Assembly: GCF_023283825.1 (NCBI RefSeq)
Contig: NZ_JAKILD010000025.1
Span: forward strand, 1 to 64,000
Direction: 5' to 3'
Source of the DNA: Shewanella olleyana
GTDB taxonomy: Bacteria > Pseudomonadota > Gammaproteobacteria > Enterobacterales > Shewanellaceae
Length of the DNA stretch: 64,000 bases
Part shown: positions 1-7,955 of the stretch, in pieces
Numbering within the stretch: position 1 is the stretch's first letter
Layout: each line of letters opens with the position of its first letter
The notes under the pieces: model-generated
The model's input: only the letters and a program-made list of their open reading frames with translations
Databases searched by the model: none
What the model was told of the DNA's origin: nothing
Translations under genes and position numbers: made by a program

Positions 1-2
1 CC

Positions 3-62
3 AACAATATTGCTCAAGATGTGTTTTTAAATAAACGTCGTGAAATGCGTATAAACCAATAA
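3..62 (+). CDS. C-terminal end of a gene that starts before the window
   Basis: An open frame enters from the left edge and ends in TAA at 60-62. It reads NNIAQDVFLNKRREMRINQ. Two terminator hairpins follow directly, which supports a real gene end. The basic tail is too short to assign to a family. Confidence 0.55.
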   Translation, partial: NNIAQDVFLNKRREMRINQ

Positions 63-66
63 AATA

Positions 67-96
67 AAACCCCCACTTTAAAAAAAGTGGGGGTTT
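67..96 (+). terminator. Rho-independent terminator hairpin
   Basis: The arms AAACCCCCACTTT (67-79) and AAAGTGGGGGTTT (84-96) pair perfectly around an AAAA loop. It lies 4 bp after the stop of the partial gene. The A and T runs at the two ends would let it act on either strand. Confidence 0.8.
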
Positions 97-109
97 GTCA
101 TTAATCTGA

Positions 110-136
110 AACCTAGCATTCTGCTAGGTTTTTTGT
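110..136 (+). terminator. Second tandem terminator hairpin
   Basis: AACCTAGCA (110-118) pairs with TGCTAGGTT (122-130) and is followed by a T-rich tract. It lies 13 bp after the first terminator, so the upstream gene has a double terminator. Confidence 0.75.
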
Positions 137-171
137 TTTGTTAGGTTATCAATCTCATGTCGGAATAAAAT

Positions 172-642
172 ATGGATCAACAAGCGATTCGGAAATTATT
201 TGATGATTCAGTCAAAATTAATTTTACCGAACTAGATTTAGCGTTAAGTTTTAATCGACCGAGTGCACATGAATTCAATGCACTTAGAAAAGATGCAGGT
301 TGGAATGAGGTTGATATTCAACTTGCAGCATTAAGCCTAAGACACTCATTATTTCATATTGGGGTTTACCGCAATGAAGAGCTTATAGCTTACGGCCGAG
401 TAATAGGTGACGGAGCATTGTTCTATTATGTACAGGATGTAGTGGTGATTAAGCCGTTTCAAGGAAAAGGTCTCGGTGGTTTAATTATGCAAGGTGTTGA
501 ATCGTTTTTAGACAGTACAACTTGTAAAGGCGCAACCGCTGGATTGTTGTCGGTGATCGGAAAAGAAGATTTTTATCAACGCTATGGTTATAAGGCAAGG
601 GATGGTATTGCATTAGGGCTTGGTATGTGCAAATTTTATTGA
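172..642 (+). CDS. GNAT family N-acetyltransferase
   Basis: The protein has 156 residues, a normal length for a single-domain GNAT. The acetyl-CoA pyrophosphate loop is visible as FQGKGLGG (near residues 98-105), after a hydrophobic strand YVQDVVVI. The C-terminal YQRYGYKAR matches the usual GNAT substrate-side strand and turn. It is expected to be a cytosolic enzyme that moves acetyl from acetyl-CoA to an amine; the substrate cannot be read from sequence. A CGGA ribosome site precedes the ATG. The SDR gene follows after 39 bp on the same strand, so the two may be cotranscribed. Confidence 0.85.
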   Translation: MDQQAIRKLFDDSVKINFTELDLALSFNRPSAHEFNALRKDAGWNEVDIQLAALSLRHSLFHIGVYRNEELIAYGRVIGDGALFYYVQDVVVIKPFQGKGLGGLIMQGVESFLDSTTCKGATAGLLSVIGKEDFYQRYGYKARDGIALGLGMCKFY

Positions 643-681
643 TACTTTTTGTGTCAAATCGTTATTTTTTAAGGATATAAA

Positions 682-1344
682 ATGTCTAACGTTGTCATTA
701 CAGGGTCCAATCGCGGTATTGGTTTAGCGCTCGCTACGTTATTTAAGCAACAAGGTTGCAAGGTGTTTGGTTTATGTCGTCATACTTCTGATGAACTAGA
801 AGCATTAGACATTAATGTCATTACTCAGATTGATGTCGCTACCGATGAGGGCATTCATAACATGCACACTTCATTAGCGGGTGTGGCAATTGATTTATTA
901 ATTTGTAATGCAGGTATCTTGCGTGATGAGCAATTAGCTCAGCTTAATTTAGATACCATTAGACAACAGTTTGAAGTTAATGCAGTTGCTCCACTGCGCG
1001 TTGTGGCAGCACTTCAAAACCAGCTAAATGCAGGAGGGAAAGTGGCTATGATCACCTCACGTATGGGGTCGATTGAAGATAATACTTCTGGCGGTCGTTA
1101 CGGTTATCGCATGTCAAAAGCGGCTCTCAATGCTGCATCTATGTCACTCAGTCATGATTTAGCTCATAAGAATATTGCCGTTGGGATTTATCATCCAGGG
1201 TATGTTCAAACAGATATGGTGAACCATGGCGGCGATATATCAGCAATTGAATCTGCCAGTAGACTAGTGAGTTTAATCAATGATCTAGACATGGATAGTA
1301 CTGGTGTATTTAAGCATTCTAACGGTCAGGTATTGCCTTGGTAG
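682..1344 (+). CDS. SDR family oxidoreductase (C-factor-like)
   Basis: This 220-residue short-chain dehydrogenase has a classical Rossmann glycine motif TGSNRGIG (residues 7-14). It also has the NAG motif (CNAGIL near 75), a catalytic serine region (ITSRMGS near 124) and the Y-x3-K pair in YRMSKAALN (near 142). The short length and overall pattern resemble the C-factor/CsgA-like subgroup. It probably uses NAD(P)H to reduce a carbonyl; no substrate is evident. AAGGA lies about 8 bp before the ATG. A terminator hairpin follows 24 bp after the stop. Confidence 0.85.
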   Translation: MSNVVITGSNRGIGLALATLFKQQGCKVFGLCRHTSDELEALDINVITQIDVATDEGIHNMHTSLAGVAIDLLICNAGILRDEQLAQLNLDTIRQQFEVNAVAPLRVVAALQNQLNAGGKVAMITSRMGSIEDNTSGGRYGYRMSKAALNAASMSLSHDLAHKNIAVGIYHPGYVQTDMVNHGGDISAIESASRLVSLINDLDMDSTGVFKHSNGQVLPW

Positions 1345-1368
1345 CTGTCATCTTTAAGGTTTATTTAC

Positions 1369-1393
1369 AAGGGAGTCTGACGCTCCCTTTTTA
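1369..1393 (+). terminator. Terminator after the SDR gene
   Basis: AAGGGAG (1369-1375) pairs with CTCCCTT (1383-1389), followed by a short T run. It closes the GNAT-SDR unit. Confidence 0.65.
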
Positions 1394-1625
1394 ATACCTA
1401 TTATTTATGGTGTGTTACAGATCCCGTAATAGAATGACAATGCAAGTTTCATTATTAACTGATTATTTAACGAGCAAATTAAATCCGAATTTAAGTTTGG
1501 TTACAGATTGTTTGATTATTCTTAAGGGCTAAAAATATATTAAGCAGGTTTATGGCGGTTAACTTTGCAATGATAATTATTCAATTTGCATAGCAACTAG
1601 CCGAATACTGACAAGGTAGGAAGTG

Positions 1626-3179
1626 ATGACGATGAAAAGTGACTCTGTGGAGAAAGCGCCCGGATTACTAGGAAGGGCGCTAGATACTATTGAAAGGGTG
1701 GGTAACAAATTACCTGATCCTGCAATGTTGTTTTTAATTTTAATGTTCGCAGTATGGGGAATTTCAGCACTACTTTCAGGTGTAAGCTTTGAAGCGATTG
1801 ACCCTCGAACTAATAGCCCAATTGAAGTAAACAATTTATTAAGCGCAGAGGCTTTAACCCACTTTTTAACCTCAATGGTGTCCACCTTCACCGCTTTTGC
1901 CCCCTTAGGTGTAGTTTTGGTTGCGATGCTTGGTGTCGGTATTGCTGAGCAATCAGGGTTTATTAACACTGCATTGAAGCAGATGTTGAAAGTGACTCCT
2001 GCTAAGTTTTTAACTCCAGCAGTTGTTCTTGTCGGGATTATCTCCCATACCGCTACAGATGCGGGTTATGTGGTTGTTATTCCTCTTGCTGGTGTTATTT
2101 TCTTTACTGTCGGTAGGCATCCGTTAGCAGGTATTGCGGCAGCATTTGCTGGTGTATCGGGTGGTTTTTGTGCCAACTTTATTCCTTCTGGTATCGATCC
2201 GCTCCTGCAAAGTTTTACTCAATCAGCAGCGCAAATTGTTGACCCAAGTATTCAAGTTAACCCATTGAATAATTGGTTTTTTGCCGCGTCTTCTTGTATC
2301 CCAATCACCTTACTTATTTGGTATTTAACGGATAAAATTCTTGAACCTAGACTTAATAAATCTCATAAAGTTAAACGTGATGAGGTTGACTTACCTGCGA
2401 TGGATGAAGCTAATGCTAAAGAAATCAAAGCATTCAGAGTTGCTTCTGCCGTAATGCTAGCTGCGATTGTTGGCTTCTTTTCACTGACTATTCCTGAAAC
2501 GTCAACATTACGCGATGCTGATGGTTCTTTAACGAGTTTTAGTGCACCGTTAATGCAATCTATTGTGCCGTTAATCTTCATTTTCTTTATGTTACCTGGT
2601 CTTGTATATGGTTACATGACCGGCAGTTTTAAAACGTCATCAGATGTGGTTCAAGCTATGTCTAAGTCAATGAGTGGCATGTCCCACTATATTGTCATGG
2701 CGTTTTTCTGTGCTCAGTTTGTTGCTGCTTTTTCGGCATCAAATCTTGGAGCACTCATTGCAGTTGAAGGTGCAGGCGGGCTTAAAGCACTGAACTTACC
2801 AGCTGAAGTAACTGTGGTTGGCATGATTATTTTAGTGGGTTTTGTTAACTTATTTGTCGGTTCTTCATCTGCTAAATGGGCGTTAATCGGGCCAGTGCTT
2901 GTTCCTATGTTGATGCAATTAAATATCAGCCCAGATTTATCTCAAGCGGCTTATCGTATTGGTGATTCAAGCTCGAATATTATTACTCCTTTGATGCCTT
3001 TCTTCCCTTTAGTCGTTGTTTACTGCCAACGTTATGTTAAGGGTATTGGTATTGGTACTCTCATTTCAATGATGTTGCCATTTAGCTTGGCTTTACTGTC
3101 GATTTGGACTATTTGGCTACTAATATATTGGTCTATTGGATTTCCTCTTGGATTAGGTGCAAGTTACACCTATGGTTAG
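1626..3179 (+). CDS. AbgT family transporter
   Basis: This polytopic inner-membrane protein of about 517 residues has the AbgT family pattern. Its N-terminal ERVGNKLPDPAMLFLI matches the ERxGNxxPxP signature. Internal family motifs include the FNLFVGSSSAKWALIGPVLVP-type segment near 400-430 and GDSSSNIITPLMPFFPLV near 440-460. Family members export or import p-aminobenzoyl-glutamate or act as antimetabolite pumps; the substrate here is inferred only. GTG 1623, ATG 1626 and ATG 1632 are all possible starts. AAGG at 1613 suits 1626, and AGGAAG at 1618 suits 1632. A strong terminator follows. Confidence 0.88.
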   Translation: MTMKSDSVEKAPGLLGRALDTIERVGNKLPDPAMLFLILMFAVWGISALLSGVSFEAIDPRTNSPIEVNNLLSAEALTHFLTSMVSTFTAFAPLGVVLVAMLGVGIAEQSGFINTALKQMLKVTPAKFLTPAVVLVGIISHTATDAGYVVVIPLAGVIFFTVGRHPLAGIAAAFAGVSGGFCANFIPSGIDPLLQSFTQSAAQIVDPSIQVNPLNNWFFAASSCIPITLLIWYLTDKILEPRLNKSHKVKRDEVDLPAMDEANAKEIKAFRVASAVMLAAIVGFFSLTIPETSTLRDADGSLTSFSAPLMQSIVPLIFIFFMLPGLVYGYMTGSFKTSSDVVQAMSKSMSGMSHYIVMAFFCAQFVAAFSASNLGALIAVEGAGGLKALNLPAEVTVVGMIILVGFVNLFVGSSSAKWALIGPVLVPMLMQLNISPDLSQAAYRIGDSSSNIITPLMPFFPLVVVYCQRYVKGIGIGTLISMMLPFSLALLSIWTIWLLIYWSIGFPLGLGASYTYG

Positions 3180-3231
3180 CGAGCTTAAAAAACCTTAATA
3201 ATAAATATTTCATTTAATTAAGTAAGTGATT

Positions 3232-3260
3232 AAAAAGCAACGACTGTTCGTTGCTTTTTT
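3232..3260 (+). terminator. Terminator after the AbgT transporter
   Basis: AAAAAGCAACGA (3232-3243) pairs with TCGTTGCTTTTT around the loop CTGT, followed by more T residues. Confidence 0.85.
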
Positions 3261-3357
3261 TTCAGTCAATATACTTAACAACTTGAAGTCTAGTCATGGC
3301 GTAAACCATTAATTTTTAATCTATGCTTATTCAATGTTGACTCATGGATCTCAAATT

Positions 3358-3846
3358 ATGAACTCTTTAAGTTTTTACTCGGTCTCAATGACAGTTTTTG
3401 ATTTTATTGTTCACTCAATATCAAGATACAGTCCATTAAGGTTTCATTTAAAACGTATATTGTCCGTGATTTGTTTAACAAGTTTAAGCGTAACTCCTAT
3501 CTGTTTTGCAAATACCAATCCTCAGTATGATCAACAATTAGCTGAATCACTGAATGCTGATGAATATGACATGAAGTGATATGTCATGGCTTTTTTAAAA
3601 GTGGGCCTAATCGAGATAGAAGTGAAGAGGAGGCTGCAAAGTTACAACGTGCTAATATAGAGAGCATTGGTCAACTTGCAGCAGGTAAGCTTATAGTATC
3701 AGGCCCATTTATTGGCAAAGAGAGTAAAAATGGAGCTATTTTTTAATGTTGAAACAATTACCAAAGTAAAAGCGTTTTCTGAAACAGACTCCGCTATTTA
3801 TCCAGAGTGTAGAGATGGAACGATTGCCTTGGTAGCGCTGCGTTAA
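3358..3846 (+). pseudogene. Decayed secreted YciI-like protein gene
   Basis: The first part encodes a signal-peptide-like segment (LKRILSVICLTSLSV) and then NPQYDQQLAESLNADEYDMK, ending at TGA 3577-3579. The same frame continues briefly as YVMAFLKVG. A +1 shift near 3607 then restores GPNRDRSEEEAAKLQRANIE and LAAGKLIVSGPFIGKES. Near 3733-3745 a second shift restores FNVETITKVKAFSETDSAI and ALVALR, ending at TAA 3844. Together these pieces make one YCII-related domain, here broken by one stop and two frameshifts. It is not expected to make a functional product. Confidence 0.8.
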
Positions 3847-3863
3847 TGGAAGTGAATGACATC

Positions 3864-3892
3864 CACAATAAGGTTTCGAAAACCTTAATGTG
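3864..3892. terminator. Hairpin between convergent genes
   Basis: CACAATAAGGTT (3864-3875) pairs with AACCTTAATGTG (3881-3892) with one mismatch. It lies between the pseudogene and the MATE gene, which converge. It has no clear T tract, so its role as a terminator is uncertain. Confidence 0.4.
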
Positions 3893-3924
3893 AATGCATG
3901 AACCACATTAGCAGATTTAAAATA

Positions 3925-5340
3925 TTAACTTTCACGAAGACTGATATTGTCTTCCGTTGCTAGTTTATTATTGTGGTTTTCAAACGCGTTATTTGAATCA
4001 AGGTTTTTGATTCGTTTTATTTCATTGAATATCAATGGTGATAATAAAATACATAAAGCCACATTGGACAAAGGAACAGAAAGCCAAATTCCATTAACCC
4101 CTAAGATAGAAGGAAGTGTTAATAGAAATGGAATTTGGATTAGCATGTTACCAAGTGAAATAGTTAACGAGCGTCCCCCTCGATTCACCGCCATAAAATA
4201 CATGGTGGCAATGAAAATTAGCCCATCAAGCACTAGTGCAAATAAATGCAATCTCATGCCGATTAATGTTTCTGCCATCAAGACTTTATCCTGACTACTG
4301 AAGAAGCCGATGACAAATTCCGGAAAGATATTAATAAAGGCGAGTGTTGATAACGCTAATATAACGATGACCTTAACAGCTAACTTTACAGTGGCTTTGA
4401 TATTGGCAACTTGTTTAGCGCCATAGTAATAGCTTACTGGTGGTTGCATACCGCCAGCTATACCTTCAGCAAGTAAAAAGAAGGTGGTAGCTACATAACC
4501 CACAATGGCAAAAGCGGCCACATGTACTGCAGATCCAAACTTCATAAACAAATAGTTATGCAGAGCAATAATAAAGCTGAAGTATAAAAACATGAACAAG
4601 CTTGAACTGCCCAAGACAATAATATGTTTCATCTGGCTTAAGCTTATAAGGTTGAACTCAAGTTTGGCCCGCGTATTAGCTTTTGAAGAAAAGAAATAAC
4701 TAAAGCCAAGTACAACAACTGTTGCCTGAGATAACAGAGTTGCAATGGCAGCCCCTTTTAAACCCAATGGGTAAACTGCAATAAGTAAGTAATCTAATAA
4801 AATGTTTAATGACGCACCAATAATTAATAGCTTGGTTGCAAGCCCTGGGTTCTCATCATTACGAACGAGTAGGGGAAGCGCTGTTGCTGTGGCAGTAAAA
4901 AAAGCACCATATGCAAAAACTTCAATGTAGTTCATTGCCATTGCAAAGTTATCGCCGTTAGCTGATTGCAGCAATAACAAGGTTTCACCCCAAAAATTGA
5001 TGAAAACTGCAGCCAATACACTCAAGATGATAATGAGTGCCATGGCATTATTGAGGACTCTTAAGCCGTCTTTCGGCTTGTCTTCCCCACGACTAATGGA
5101 AAGTAAGCTTCCTGCTCCCATACCGATCATCATACCAACACCTGCAATACAGCAGATAACTGGCCAAGCCATATTAATTCCAGCTAACCCCTCAAATCCA
5201 ATGTAATGCCCCACAAAAATACCATCAATAATTTGATAAAGACCGCTGACAAGCATTGCAGCGATAGATGGAATCGCATACTTCCAGAAGTGTTGGCTAA
5301 CGGTGAGTTGATCTGTAGGTTTTTTATTGTGTAATGACAT
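3925..5340 (-). CDS. MATE family efflux transporter
   Basis: The protein has 471 residues, a usual MATE length, with about twelve hydrophobic segments. The N-terminal WKYAIPSIAAMLVSGLYQII and the segment GFEGLAGINMAWPV correspond to the MatE repeat pattern. A related segment in the second half (about residues 230-420) fits the internal duplication of the family. It is an inner-membrane cation-coupled drug or metabolite exporter; the substrate is unknown. The ATG at 5340 begins MSLHNKKPTD. It diverges from the LysR gene at 5475, which could regulate it. Confidence 0.88.
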   Translation of the reverse strand: MSLHNKKPTDQLTVSQHFWKYAIPSIAAMLVSGLYQIIDGIFVGHYIGFEGLAGINMAWPVICCIAGVGMMIGMGAGSLLSISRGEDKPKDGLRVLNNAMALIIILSVLAAVFINFWGETLLLLQSANGDNFAMAMNYIEVFAYGAFFTATATALPLLVRNDENPGLATKLLIIGASLNILLDYLLIAVYPLGLKGAAIATLLSQATVVVLGFSYFFSSKANTRAKLEFNLISLSQMKHIIVLGSSSLFMFLYFSFIIALHNYLFMKFGSAVHVAAFAIVGYVATTFFLLAEGIAGGMQPPVSYYYGAKQVANIKATVKLAVKVIVILALSTLAFINIFPEFVIGFFSSQDKVLMAETLIGMRLHLFALVLDGLIFIATMYFMAVNRGGRSLTISLGNMLIQIPFLLTLPSILGVNGIWLSVPLSNVALCILLSPLIFNEIKRIKNLDSNNAFENHNNKLATEDNISLRES

Positions 5341-5474
5341 TTTGTAAGCTCAAAACTTAATGAATTTCAAAGAAAGCACATTATAAAGTTAAAGTAGATA
5401 GGTAAAAGTTGGTATCCATCTCTTTATCGGATAGATATAATCAATTTTATAATCTTGAAAATACTTGGTGTCAG

Positions 5475-6392
5475 ATGAACTGGTCCATTGAACAATTACA
5501 CGCTTTTGTTGCAGCAGTGAATACCGGCTCATTTTCTGCTGCGGCCAGAACTTTAGGTAAAGCGCAATCTCGGGTTAGTACTGCGATTGCTAACCTTGAA
5601 ATCGATTTAGGGTTTAAGCTATTTGATCGAAATGCTCGATTGCCTGTACTTACTGAGCAGGGCGAACAAATGTTCATTGAAGCTCAAGCTGTTATAGCTC
5701 AATGCGAACGGCTAAATTCCCGCGCAATGTCGGTGCAAACAAAAGATGAGTTAGCGTTAACCATTGCGATTGATGAAGCTGTACCTATTTCAATTTTTGA
5801 AACTTTCTTCGATAAAACAGCGGCTAAATTTCCGTTATTAAAACTCACGATATTAAATGGCTCCCGAGATGATATTGCACAATGGGTTGATAGTGATAAA
5901 GCGGATTTAGGTGTGTTATTTCATGGGGAACAACTTTTCGATAGATTAGAGTTTTTCACCATTGATAGCTTTCATCAATCACTGATTGTTTCTGTAGATC
6001 ACCCGCTAGCGTCAATCGCTGTACCTAATATTTCTCAATTAAACGAACATCGGCAGCTGGTTATTTGCGATTTACAAACGCAAAGTAAACCCATTTCAGC
6101 TAATTGTTGGCATGTTGATAGCTATTATTACATTACTTCTTTGGTTACTCGAGGATTAGGCTGGGCTTTGGTGCCTGAACATATTGCAGATTCTCAGTGG
6201 TATTCAGGCGAGATTAAAGAATTGAGTACTTATCATATTCCAGATTCATTATTGATTGAAATGGGGTTAGTCAAACGCCGAGATAAAGGTGCTGGTAATA
6301 TTATGAACTGGATGTTTGCTGAGGTCGAAAAGATGTTTATTGAAGCTAAAAAAGCGAAACGAAAATCCAATCTATATGCTAAAACGACTTAA
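5475..6392 (+). CDS. LysR family transcriptional regulator
   Basis: About 305 residues from ATG 5475. The N-terminal winged helix-turn-helix reads QLHAFVAAVNTGSFSAAART and is followed by LGKAQSRVSTAIANLE, a textbook LysR DNA-binding domain. A type 2 periplasmic-binding-like effector domain fills the rest. An upstream TTG at 5409 would add 22 residues with no family match, so the ATG is preferred. It is divergent from the MATE exporter, with 134 bp between the two starts, which suggests local control of that exporter (inference). The effector is unknown. Confidence 0.88.
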   Translation: MNWSIEQLHAFVAAVNTGSFSAAARTLGKAQSRVSTAIANLEIDLGFKLFDRNARLPVLTEQGEQMFIEAQAVIAQCERLNSRAMSVQTKDELALTIAIDEAVPISIFETFFDKTAAKFPLLKLTILNGSRDDIAQWVDSDKADLGVLFHGEQLFDRLEFFTIDSFHQSLIVSVDHPLASIAVPNISQLNEHRQLVICDLQTQSKPISANCWHVDSYYYITSLVTRGLGWALVPEHIADSQWYSGEIKELSTYHIPDSLLIEMGLVKRRDKGAGNIMNWMFAEVEKMFIEAKKAKRKSNLYAKTT

Positions 6393-6398
6393 GAGGTT

Positions 6399-6432
6399 GC
6401 GAATTAATGACGATTGAATAAGTTTAATTCGC
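6399..6432. terminator. Hairpin between LysR and yfaE genes
   Basis: GCGAATTAA (6399-6407) pairs with TTAATTCGC (6424-6432). It sits between converging genes and may end transcription from one side. There is no strong T tract. Confidence 0.4.
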
Positions 6433-6442
6433 TATCAAAGTT

Positions 6443-6796
6443 TTAATCAAGGAAAGCCACAGACTTGTTGTGCTGCACGTACAAGTTACTGGGTTCATCA
6501 GTGGTAAGATCTAAATCTAGGTTAGAATCTGGTACGCAGCAACAAGGTAAACATTCATCGTTTTCAAGCTCAACCAGTGGCTTGGTAAGATAACGAACAC
6601 TACCTTTATTCATTTTGGTTTTACAAGCACCACAAAAACCATTTCTGCATTCTGAGAAAATATTCACTTTCTTTATTTCTAACACTTCAAGCAGAGTGTG
6701 TTGCTGTTGATTGAACAGCAACACAGGTTCACCATTTAAACTGACAATGGGCGCTTTTTTGAAGTTTGGCTTATAGGTCAAAGTCAGAAAACTCAT
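6443..6796 (-). CDS. yfaE: YfaE-type 2Fe-2S ferredoxin, maintains NrdB
   Basis: This plant-type ferredoxin has 117 residues. Cluster ligands are visible in SECRNGFCGACKTK and the later cysteines in DECLPCCCVP. In E. coli, YfaE supplies electrons to rebuild the diferric tyrosyl radical cofactor of NrdB. Here the ORF begins inside the last 26 bp of nrdB, so translation is probably coupled, and the position right after nrdB supports the assignment. It has a few extra C-terminal residues after the ferredoxin fold. Confidence 0.88.
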   Translation of the reverse strand: MSFLTLTYKPNFKKAPIVSLNGEPVLLFNQQQHTLLEVLEIKKVNIFSECRNGFCGACKTKMNKGSVRYLTKPLVELENDECLPCCCVPDSNLDLDLTTDEPSNLYVQHNKSVAFLD

Positions 6797-7901
6797 CGCT
6801 GTCTACTGCTGAGTCGATTTGACCCACTAAGTAAGAAGACACTTCTACTTCTTGTGGCGCGACTTGAACCGCATCACTTTCTAACCAGTTTTTCATCCAT
6901 GGTAAAGGGTTAGTTTGCTCTGGATAAGGTTGAGGTAAATTTACAGCTTTCATACGTTGGTTGGTTATGTACTCAACGTACTGACATAAAATTTGTTCGT
7001 TAAGACCAATCATTGAGCCGTCTTTGAATAGGTATTGAGCCCATTCTTTTTCTTGCTCAGCCGCTTTATAGAAAATATCGAAAGCTAGATCGTGACACTC
7101 TTTAGCGATTTCGCCCATTTCTGGATCGTCTTTACCACCTTGCATGATGTTGACAATGTGCTGAGTGCTATTTAAGTGCAATGCTTCATCACGAGCAATT
7201 AAGCGAATAATCTTAGCATTACCTTCCATTAACTTACGCTCAGCGAAAGCAAATGAACAAGCAAAGCTGACATAGAAACGAATTGCTTCTAGTGCATTAA
7301 CCGACATCATACAAAGATAGAGTGACTTTTTAAGAATGCGCGAGCTAACGGCAATCTCTTTACCATTTATGGTATGAGTACCTTCACCATGTAAATTGAA
7401 TACCTGAGTCAATTCAATAAGATCATCATAATATTGTGCAATATCACCCGCACGTTTAAGGATCTCTTCATTCACAACGATATCATCAAAAACAACAGAA
7501 GGATCGTTAACGATATTACGAATAATATGGGTGTACGAGCGTGAGTGAATTGTTTCTGAGAAAGACCAGGTTTCAATCCAAGTTTCTAACTCAGGCAACG
7601 ACACTAACGGCAGCAGGGCAACGTTAGGAGAGCGGCCTTGAATAGAATCAAGTAAGGTTTGGTACTTAAGGTTTGAGATGAAAATATGTTTCTCATGCTC
7701 AGGTAAGCCTTGGTAATCAATTTTATCTTTGCTTACATCTACTTCTTCAGGGCGCCAGAAAAAAGATAACTGCTTTTCAATTAACTTTTCAAAAACTTCA
7801 TATTTTTGTTGATCGTAACGCGCAACATTAACTGATTGACCCATGAACATTGGTTCATTCATTGGATTGTTAGGTGTTTGACAAAAAGTAGAGTAAGCCA
7901 T
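6771..7901 (-). CDS. nrdB: Ribonucleotide reductase class Ia, beta subunit
   Basis: The 376-residue protein matches NrdB length. Iron ligands and the radical tyrosine region appear in the usual order: SNLKYQTLLDSIQGRSP (first ligand helix), WSFSETIHSRSYTHIIRN (Glu and His ligands with the radical Tyr nearby), and FAERKLMEGNAKIIRLIARD with DEALHLNSTQHI. It holds the diferric tyrosyl radical and passes it to NrdA for dNTP synthesis. GGGA lies about 9 bp before ATG 7901. A terminator-like hairpin sits just upstream, between nrdA and nrdB. Confidence 0.96.
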   Translation of the reverse strand: MAYSTFCQTPNNPMNEPMFMGQSVNVARYDQQKYEVFEKLIEKQLSFFWRPEEVDVSKDKIDYQGLPEHEKHIFISNLKYQTLLDSIQGRSPNVALLPLVSLPELETWIETWSFSETIHSRSYTHIIRNIVNDPSVVFDDIVVNEEILKRAGDIAQYYDDLIELTQVFNLHGEGTHTINGKEIAVSSRILKKSLYLCMMSVNALEAIRFYVSFACSFAFAERKLMEGNAKIIRLIARDEALHLNSTQHIVNIMQGGKDDPEMGEIAKECHDLAFDIFYKAAEQEKEWAQYLFKDGSMIGLNEQILCQYVEYITNQRMKAVNLPQPYPEQTNPLPWMKNWLESDAVQVAPQEVEVSSYLVGQIDSAVDSDEFSDFDL

Positions 7902-7912
7902 TTATATATCCC

Positions 7913-7936
7913 AAAAAAGCGGGGAAACTCCCCGCT
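7913..7936 (-). terminator. Intercistronic terminator-like hairpin, nrdA to nrdB
   Basis: Read on the minus strand, AGCGGGGA pairs with TCCCCGCT around GTT and is followed by six T residues, then the nrdB ribosome site and ATG. It has the form of an intrinsic terminator inside the operon, so it probably limits readthrough from nrdA to nrdB or stabilises an mRNA end. Confidence 0.65.
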
Positions 7937-7955
7937 ATTGTATGCTAATTATTGA

